Below are positions 13,985 to 64,000 of a stretch of 64,000 nucleotides of DNA, piece by piece. The stretch spans positions 1,632,261 through 1,696,260 of the forward strand of contig CM026404.1 in the NCBI GenBank assembly GCA_014843695.1, given 5' to 3'. The notes below the pieces were generated by a model. The model was not told the DNA's origin, ran no database searches, and saw only the letters and a program-made list of their open reading frames with translations. A program made the translations under genes and the position numbers. The DNA comes from Archivesica marissinica (Eukaryota > Mollusca > Bivalvia > Venerida > Vesicomyidae). The stretch's first letter is position 1; each line of letters opens with the position of its first letter.

Positions 13985-14272
13985 CAGACGGATATGTAGT
14001 CCAGTGGTTAACACGTTGGACTGGTAATCCAGGGATCGCAGGTTCGATCCCCCGTCTGACCCTAATGAAATTAATAGTCTTTCAGACGGGACTTTAAACC
14101 GAGGTCTCGTGTCGGTGCTTTACACTGTGCATGTCAAAGAACTAGAGAAGACGCTGGAATGGGTCTTTGTCTGTATCATTGCACTATCCTCCAAACATCT
14201 AAAATGACTAGTCTCTTCAGGAGGTGTCACTCATATGGGCAGCCGGTAACGACGATAAGTTAAAGTTAAAAC
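13985..14272 (+). mobile_element. tRNA-derived SINE, family 1, copy a
   Basis: The 5' head resembles a tRNA (about 74 nt): CAGACGG and CCGTCTG form a perfect acceptor-like stem (13985-13991 with 14052-14058). An A box (TAGTCCAGTGG), a B box (GGTTCGATCC) and an anticodon-loop-like CTGGTAA are visible. The body carries GGACTTTAAACCGAGGTCTC, then GTGCATGTCAAAGAAC, then the tail TATGGGCAGCCGGTAACGAC. The conserved body suggests one of the metazoan SINE central domains, but I cannot confirm which. Copies: 18531 (minus), 24334 and 45350. Confidence 0.85.
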
Positions 14273-15196
14273 ACACACTTTGACCTGTTTAGGAACCACT
14301 GGATAGATTTCCATTCAAAATAACATCCCTTCGCACACTTTGTTGTGTGGACAATATTACCCAATTAACACACTGAAAATAAACGTCCTGGACAAAACTC
14401 AATCATGCAGATGTGAACCCGTTTTAGATGTATTTGAACCCAAACATATTCTGGTAGATAAGCTGTTGTTACTGAACTTGCCATGTGAGCTCTTTCAGTT
14501 TGCTTGGTCTGCTTCTCTATCTTTAAGATTTGGGCACGTGCTAGAGAGGAGAGTGCAGAAGGAAACAGTTAAGTTATGTCGTTCGGAAGTTCTGTCAAAA
14601 CCTAACAGTGTCCACTGTTGAAGATTCAGATTATTACTTTAGAATTTGGCCGATAAAACTGTATGTTTACAGTATCCTCACAGTAAATTCATTTAACCAC
14701 ACATTAACGTGTCAGCTGTACCCAGATTCGAACCTAAGGGTGTACGCGCGTGTAAGTACGAATGTGTACGTATGTGTAACCCGGATAAGGCTTGGGGTCA
14801 CCTTCAGGTCTTGTTGGGAGAACACTTTATTGGTAAGCGTTTGTGTATCTCGCCTAGGTCTTGTTGGAGCCTTAGTCCTATAAATAAGACCTCTACATAT
14901 TTTGTTCTGTTATTTCGAAAATGCCTGGATAGTAAAATATCACATTTTTCAAGTTTAAATATTTGGACTAGGGGGGGGGGTGTATGCGCCTTCAGGATGA
15001 ACACTATACATCCCTACTCACGAACATACATCCCTACTCATGTCATGTAGACATTACCAGGATATATTCAAATTCAACTTCAATTTGATACTGCCGAACA
15101 ATCAGTAACGATTGTGATTGGCAGGCGCAGTTTAGAAAGGTGAGTTAAATCTAAAATGTTATGTGCAAGTTAACATATGTTGTATAATAAATGCTC
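14273..15196. other. Spacer without recognised genes
   Basis: No supported gene. Open frames at 14340-14621 (93 codons), 14608-14883 and 14709-15050 overlap each other in different frames and show no recognisable domain. A poly-G run lies near 14971-14980. Bases just before 15197 may belong to the following LINE fragment. Confidence 0.5.
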
Positions 15197-16135
15197 GAAC
15201 ATATAATTGCATCAAACATTATGAAACATCTAGATTAACAAACTATGCTACATGACAATCAACACGGATTTCGTCAAAATTATTCGAGTGTATATCAGTT
15301 GCTTCTTACAACAGACGATTTCTCTAAAATCATTAATGCTGGAAACCAGGTTGATACGGCCATTTTGGACTTTTCCTTCGATAAGGTATGAAATTATCGT
15401 GTATCTGAATCTGAATCTGAATGGATACGACGTAGAATCCTTTCGGCATGTACACGTCGGAGAGAGAGAGAGTCTATAATAATTTGGCTGAAAGAGCTGA
15501 CCTAAAGCTCTCAGTTGATTTGGCGCACACAAAACTATCTTCAAGTTTGTTCCAGTCTTTTATAGTTTTGGGGAAGTAAGAGTTTGTATATTTGTCTGTT
15601 CATCCAAACTCGAGTTCTATGGAATAAGAGCCAATCGAAAACGATGGTTAGATTGTTTTCTAGCAGGTCAGAACGAGACATTCGTGGCCCAGGACGCCGT
15701 ATCAGACTCGTCGCACGTCACGTCAGGGGTACCCCAGGGTATCATCCTAGCGTGTGCCGTTTTTATTCTTATTGCACATCAATGAAATAGCTGATAAGAT
15801 CTCATTAACCGTTCATCTTTTCGCAGACGACTGTGTCTTAAATCGACCAATCATCGCATGCTATGATCATCAGATACTGCAACAGGACTTGAAACTCCTT
15901 GTGGAATGGAGCATGTCGTGGCAGAATGAGTTTAACATTAAAAGGTGTGCCGTCGTGAGTAATTCGAATTCTCCAATCAAACGCTGGTTCGACCAAAGTT
16001 TGAACACTCTTCTCCGATATGGAATATATAACAACAAACCCCCAAAAAGCAAAGTGAACATATCCAACGTAATGCGGCTAGATTTGTTGCCAACAAACCT
16101 TTCAATCCACAGTCTTTTAACCCTCCTCAGTAGAT
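15197..16135 (+). pseudogene. Decayed LINE reverse transcriptase (CR1/Jockey-like)
   Basis: Plus-strand translation in several frames recovers the reverse transcriptase motifs in the correct order: EHIIASNIMKHLD, then (after a TAA at 15236) DNQHGFRQNYSS and QVDTAILDFSFDKV (motif A), then KLEFYGIR and WLDCFLAGQNETFV, then VTSGVPQG (motif B), then LFADDCVL (motif C, from about 15811) and WQNEFNIKRC. A final QRNAARFVANKPFNP block is read near 16056-16100. About 210 bp of foreign DNA (roughly 15388-15597) separates motif A from KLEFYGIR, and frameshifts occur after PQG and after the C motif. The copy is inactive. It is the same broad LINE class as the fragment at 1-605, on the opposite strand. 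Confidence 0.88.
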
Positions 16136-59897
<43,762 letters not shown>

Positions 59898-59902
59898 GTA
59901 AG

Positions 59903-61132
59903 CATGGCTCAAGCAGAGGTCACATGGCTCAAGTACAGGTCACATGGCTCAAGCAGAGGTCACATGGCTCAAGCAGAGGTCATATGGCTCAAGCAGAGAT
60001 CACATGGCTAAAGTACAGGTCACATGACTCAAGTACAGGTCACATGACTCAAGCAGAAGTCACATGGCTCAAGTACAGGTCACATGGCTTGAGCAAAGGT
60101 CACGTGACTCAAGCAGAGGTCACATGGCTCAAGCAGTGGTCATATGGCTCAAGTAAAGGTCACATGACTCAAGTACCGGTCACATGACTCAAGCAGAGGT
60201 CACATGGCTCAAGTACAGGTCACATGGCTTGAGCAAAGGTCGTTCATGACAACACCCCAGGACTCCTTCCATTCCCTGCAGGAAGATTGGAGACTGGAGA
60301 TTGAGGAGATGTTTGATGAACTTCGCATCAGAGAGAAGGTAAGCATGGCTCAAGCAGAGGTCACACGGCTCAAGTACAGGTCACATGGCTCAAGCAGAGG
60401 TCACATGGCTCAAGCAGAGGTCATATGGCTCAAGCAGAGATCACATGGCTAAAGTACAGGTCACATGACTCAAGTACAGGTCATATGACTCAAGCAGAAG
60501 TCACATGGCTCAAGTACAGGTCACATGGCTTGAGCAAAGGTCACGTGACTCAAGCAGAGGTCACATGGCTCAAGCAGTGGTCATATGGCTCAAGTAAAGG
60601 TCATATGACTCAAGTACAGGTCACATGACTCAAGCAGAGGTCACATGGCTCAAGTACAGGTCACATGGCTTGAGCAAAGGTCACGTGACTCAAGCAGAGG
60701 TCACATGGCTCAAGCAGAGGTCACATGGCTCAAGCAGAGGTCACATAACTCAAGCAGAGGTCACATGGCTTGAGCAAAGGTCACGTGACTCAAGCAGAGG
60801 TCACATGGCTCAAGCAGTGGTCATATGGCTCAAGTAAAGGTCATATGACTCAAGTACAGGTCACATGACTCAAGCAGAGGTCACATGGCTCAAGTACAGG
60901 TCACATGGCTTGAGCAAAGGTCACATGACTCAAGCAGAGGTCACATGGCTCAAGCAGAGGTCACATGGCTCAAGCAGAGGTCACATAACTCAAGCAGAGG
61001 TCACATGGCTTGAGCAAAGGTCACATGACTCAAACAAAGGTCACATGACTTAAACAGAGGTCACATGACTCGAGCACAGGTCACATGACTCAAGCACAGG
61101 TCACGTGACTCAAGCAGAGGTCACATGGCTCA
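59903..61132. repeat. 20-bp minisatellite starting at the exon 4 donor, about 55 copies
   Basis: Unit CACATGGCTCAAGCAGAGGT with variants AAGTACAGGT, GACTCAAG and TTGAGCAAAGG. The first unit begins within about six bases of the GTAAGC donor. The array is interrupted at 60239-60338 by a copy of exon 4 sequence. Confidence 0.95.
60239..60338 (+). pseudogene. Duplicated 3' part of MLK exon 4
   Basis: One hundred bases identical to 59798-59897, encoding SFMTTPQDSFHSLQEDW and RLEIEEMFDELRIREK, followed by the same GTAAGC donor. It has no proper acceptor: the nearest AG (60237-60238) lies in repeat DNA without a pyrimidine tract and would enter one base out of frame. It is probably not used, unless cryptic splicing occurs. 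Confidence 0.9.
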
Positions 61133-61679
61133 AATGTGTTTCTGAGCAATTGTGAAGTTTTCTGAGCCACAATTGTACCTGTAGTTTTACTAAGAAATTA
61201 GATAATTACAAGAACCAAATAAAAACAATTTGTGAAAGGGTAAGAAATGGTTCCAATTGTGAATGACATTGTGTTCGTTACGCTTGCTGACTTTGTGTCT
61301 GCAAATGTAGTGTATATATTCAAGTTAGCTGAATATTTGAAGAATATTGTGAATGTGTTTCTACGGATAACGAATCCGCTTGTCCACTCAGCAGGATAAG
61401 TAAGCATTGTCTCCGGGCAAAAATAAATCCCAGGATGCTTGTCAAGACAGTAGCTTTGAAATTAATTGCTTCATCAGCTTCCTGCTATACATGAAACCAA
61501 TGTTGCTGATTAATTAAATGGAATAAAAAATATATAAAATATTTGAAATTTTATGTACATGTAGCAATGTTACTAGATCTACACATTTCTATTCTAATTT
61601 GAATCATTATTTTCAGCCTGTGTTTTTTTTTGCAATATAACCAACTGAAAGTGAAAGTACAACTTTCCTGACTCGGTCC
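61133..61679. other. Intron 4 sequence without recognised features
   Basis: AT-rich single-copy-looking DNA. I searched for the expected next MLK exon (leucine zipper, Glu/Arg/Leu-rich after IREK) and did not find it. The frame at 61198-61407 (minus) has no domain. Confidence 0.55.
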
Positions 61680-62055
61680 GCCATGCCCCGCCATGCCCCG
61701 CCATGCCCCGCCATGCCCCGCCATGCCCCGCCATGCCCCGCCATGCCCCGCCATGCCCCGCCATGCCCTGCAATGCCCCGCCATGCCCCGCCATGCCCCG
61801 CCATGCCCCGCCATGCCCTGCAATGCCCCGCCATGCCCCGCCATGCCCCGCCATGCCCTGCCATGCCCGCCATGCCCCGCCATGCCTGCCATGCCCTGCA
61901 ATGCACCGCCATGCCCCGCCATGCCCCGCCATGCCCTGCCATGCCCTGCAATGCCCCGCCATGCCCCGCCATGCCATGCCCTGCAATGCCCCGCCATGCC
62001 CCGCCATGCCCTGCCATGCCCCGCCATGCCCCGCCATGCCCTGCCATGCCCTGCA
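61680..62055. repeat. 10-bp minisatellite, about 37 copies
   Basis: CCATGCCCCG repeats with CCATGCCCTG and CAATGCCCCG variants and a few 8-9 bp units. GC-rich against an AT-rich background. All frames are open on both strands because the unit lacks stops. Confidence 0.95.
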
Positions 62056-62189
62056 TACATTCATAACTCAGCTCTCTCTATTATCCATCAAAACAAACAG
62101 CCGTTTATTCCGATATAACGTCGCTTTTAAACACTTTGAAAAAATAATAAAAGATTAATTATCAGACAGCTTCTGTGATTCATATTTAC

Positions 62190-64000
62190 ATAGTTGTTTA
62201 TTGGTGTCCTTGCTGTTATACAGGAGTTACACACATTGATTCTATAGTTGTTTATTGGATTCCTTGCTGTTATACAGGAGTTACACACGTTGATTCTATA
62301 GTTGTTTATTGGTGTCCTTGCTGTTATACAGGAGTTACACACATTGATTCTATAGTTGTTTATTGGTTTCCTTGCTGTTATACAGGAGTTACACACATTG
62401 ATTCTATAGTTGTTTATTGGATTCCTTGCTGTTATACAGGAGTTACACACATTGATTCTATAGTTGTTTATTGGTGTCCTTGCTGTTATACAGGAGTTAC
62501 GCACATTGATTCTATAGTTGTTTATTGGTGTCCTTGCTGTTATACAGGAGTTATACACGTTGATTCTATAGTTGTTTATTGGTGTCCTTGCTGTTATACA
62601 GGAGTTATGCACGTTGATTCTATAGTTGTTTATTGGTGTCCTTGCTGTTATACAGGAGTTACACACATTGATTCTATAGTTGTTTATTGGTGTCCTTGCT
62701 GTTATACAGGAGTTATGCACGTTGATTCTATAGTTGTTTATTGGTGTCCTTGCTGTTATACAGGAGTTACACACATTGATTCTATAGTTGTTTATTGGTG
62801 TCCTTGCTGTTATACAGGAGTTATGCACGTTGATTCTATAGTTGTTTATTGGTGTCCTTGCTGTTATACAGGAGTTACACACATTGATTCTATAGTTGTT
62901 TATTGGTGTCCTTGCTGTTATACAGGAGTTACACACATTGATTCTATAGTTGTTTATTGGTGTCCTTGCTGTTATACAGGAGTTACACACATTGATTCTA
63001 TAGTTGTTTATTGGTGTCCTTGCTGTTATACAGGAGTTACACACATTGATTCTATAGTTGTTTATTGGTGTCCTTGCTGTTATACAGGAGTTATGCACGT
63101 TGATTCTATAGTTGTTTATTGGTGTCCTTGCTGTTATACAGGAGTTACACACATTGATTCTATAGTTGTTTATTGGTGTCCTTGCTGTTATACAGGAGTT
63201 ACACACGTTGATTCTATAGTTGTTTATTGGTGTCCTTGCTGTTATACAGGAGTTACACACATTGATTCTATAGTTGTTTATTGGTGTCCTTGCTGTTATA
63301 CAGGAGTTACACACATTGATTCTATAGTTGTTTATTGGTGTCCTTGCTGTTATACAGGAGTTACACACATTGATTCTATAGTTGTTTATTGGTGTCCTTG
63401 CTGTTATACAGGAGTTACACACATTGATTCTATAGTTGTTTATTGGTGTCCTTGCTGTTATACAGGAGTTACACACATTGATTCTATAGTTGTTTATTGG
63501 TGTCCTTGCTGTTATACAGGAGTTACACACATTGATTCTATAGTTGTTTATTGGTGTCCTTGCTGTTATACAGGAGTTATACACGTTGATTCTATAGTTG
63601 TTTATTGGTGTCCTTGCTGTTATACAGGAGTTATGCACGTTGATTCTATAGTTGTTTATTGGTGTCCTTGCTGTTATACAGGAGTTACACACATTGATTC
63701 TATAGTTGTTTATTGGTGTCCTTGCTGTTATACAGGAGTTACACACATTGATTCTATAGTTGTTTATTGGTGTCCTTGCTGTTATACAGGAGTTACACAC
63801 ATTGATTCTATAGTTGTTTATTGGTGTCCTTGCTGTTATACAGGAGTTACACACATTGATTCTATAGTTGTTTATTGGTGTCCTTGCTGTTATACAGGAG
63901 TTACACACATTGATTCTATAGTTGTTTATTGGTGTCCTTGCTGTTATACAGGAGTTACACACATTGATTCTATAGTTGTTTATTGGTGTCCTTGCTGTTA
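62190..64000. repeat. 54-bp minisatellite, about 33 copies, running off the window
   Basis: Unit GTTGTTTATTGGTGTCCTTG, CTGTTATACAGGAGTTACAC, ACATTGATTCTATA. Very homogeneous: nearly all variation is at ACACACATTG / ATGCACGTTG / ATACACGTTG, with GGATTCC or GGTTTCC in the first units. The minus strand is open for more than 600 codons because 54 is a multiple of three. The end is beyond 64000. Confidence 0.97.

Noticed and set aside
13985..14058. Functional tRNA-Thr gene (GGT-like anticodon)
   Set aside because: The acceptor stem fits, but the T-arm stem does not pair well and the sequence continues into a repeated SINE body found in three other copies.
14340..14621. 93-codon open frame as a gene
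   Set aside because: No recognisable domain, overlapped by other frames, and no splice or regulatory context.
62127..63962. 611-codon minus-strand frame with an 18-residue repeat (NVCNSCITARTPINNYRI)
   Set aside because: A 54-bp unit without stops stays open by construction. Variation changes C/H/Y at one site as freely as it makes silent changes, and there is no independent coding evidence.

Overview
The window is nuclear DNA from an animal, most likely a bivalve mollusc. This rests on spliced metazoan exons, tRNA-derived SINEs, a CR1/Jockey-like LINE, many short TTAA-flanked elements, AT-rich spacers with CATGTA-type simple sequence, and very large minisatellite load. The species cannot be named from sequence alone.

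Only one gene is supported: the 5' part of a plus-strand mixed-lineage kinase (MLK; MAP3K9/10/11/21 or Drosophila slipper type). Four coding exons join in frame with GT-AG junctions: 16738-17437, 53152-53332, 56788-56936 and 59722-59897. Together they encode 402 residues: an SH3 domain, a complete protein kinase domain and the start of the post-kinase segment before the leucine zipper. The zipper, CRIB motif and C-terminal tail must lie beyond base 64000. In known MLKs these parts form a JNK-pathway MAP3K: SH3 for autoinhibition, kinase for phosphorylating MKK4/7, zipper for dimerisation, CRIB for Cdc42/Rac.

Layout. 1-605: minus-strand LINE 3' end. 649-12282: two upstream minisatellites (26 bp; 17/34 bp). 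12283-16737: spacer with a TTAA MITE, a SINE and a degenerate LINE reverse transcriptase. 16738-17437: exon 1. 17438-53151: a 35.7 kb intron filled with SINEs, TTAA MITEs and more than a dozen tandem arrays, including an 11.6 kb array of a 31-bp unit beside a 1000-N assembly gap. 53152-59897: exons 2-4, with introns of 3.5 and 2.8 kb that also hold minisatellites. 59898-64000: the start of intron 4, with 20-, 10- and 54-bp arrays running to the window edge.

By my rough count tandem repeats make up about 60% of the window. They explain nearly all long open frames here, because unit lengths divisible by three, or units lacking stops, give open frames by construction. Several arrays visibly grew from transposon ends (MITE ends and interior, SINE tails). 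I found no convincing new gene system. The most interesting signals are a 99% identical 441-bp duplication that copies the 3' end of exon 4 with its splice donor, the TE-to-minisatellite conversions, and a flank shared by two unrelated arrays that suggests a tandem-repeat-carrying transposon.
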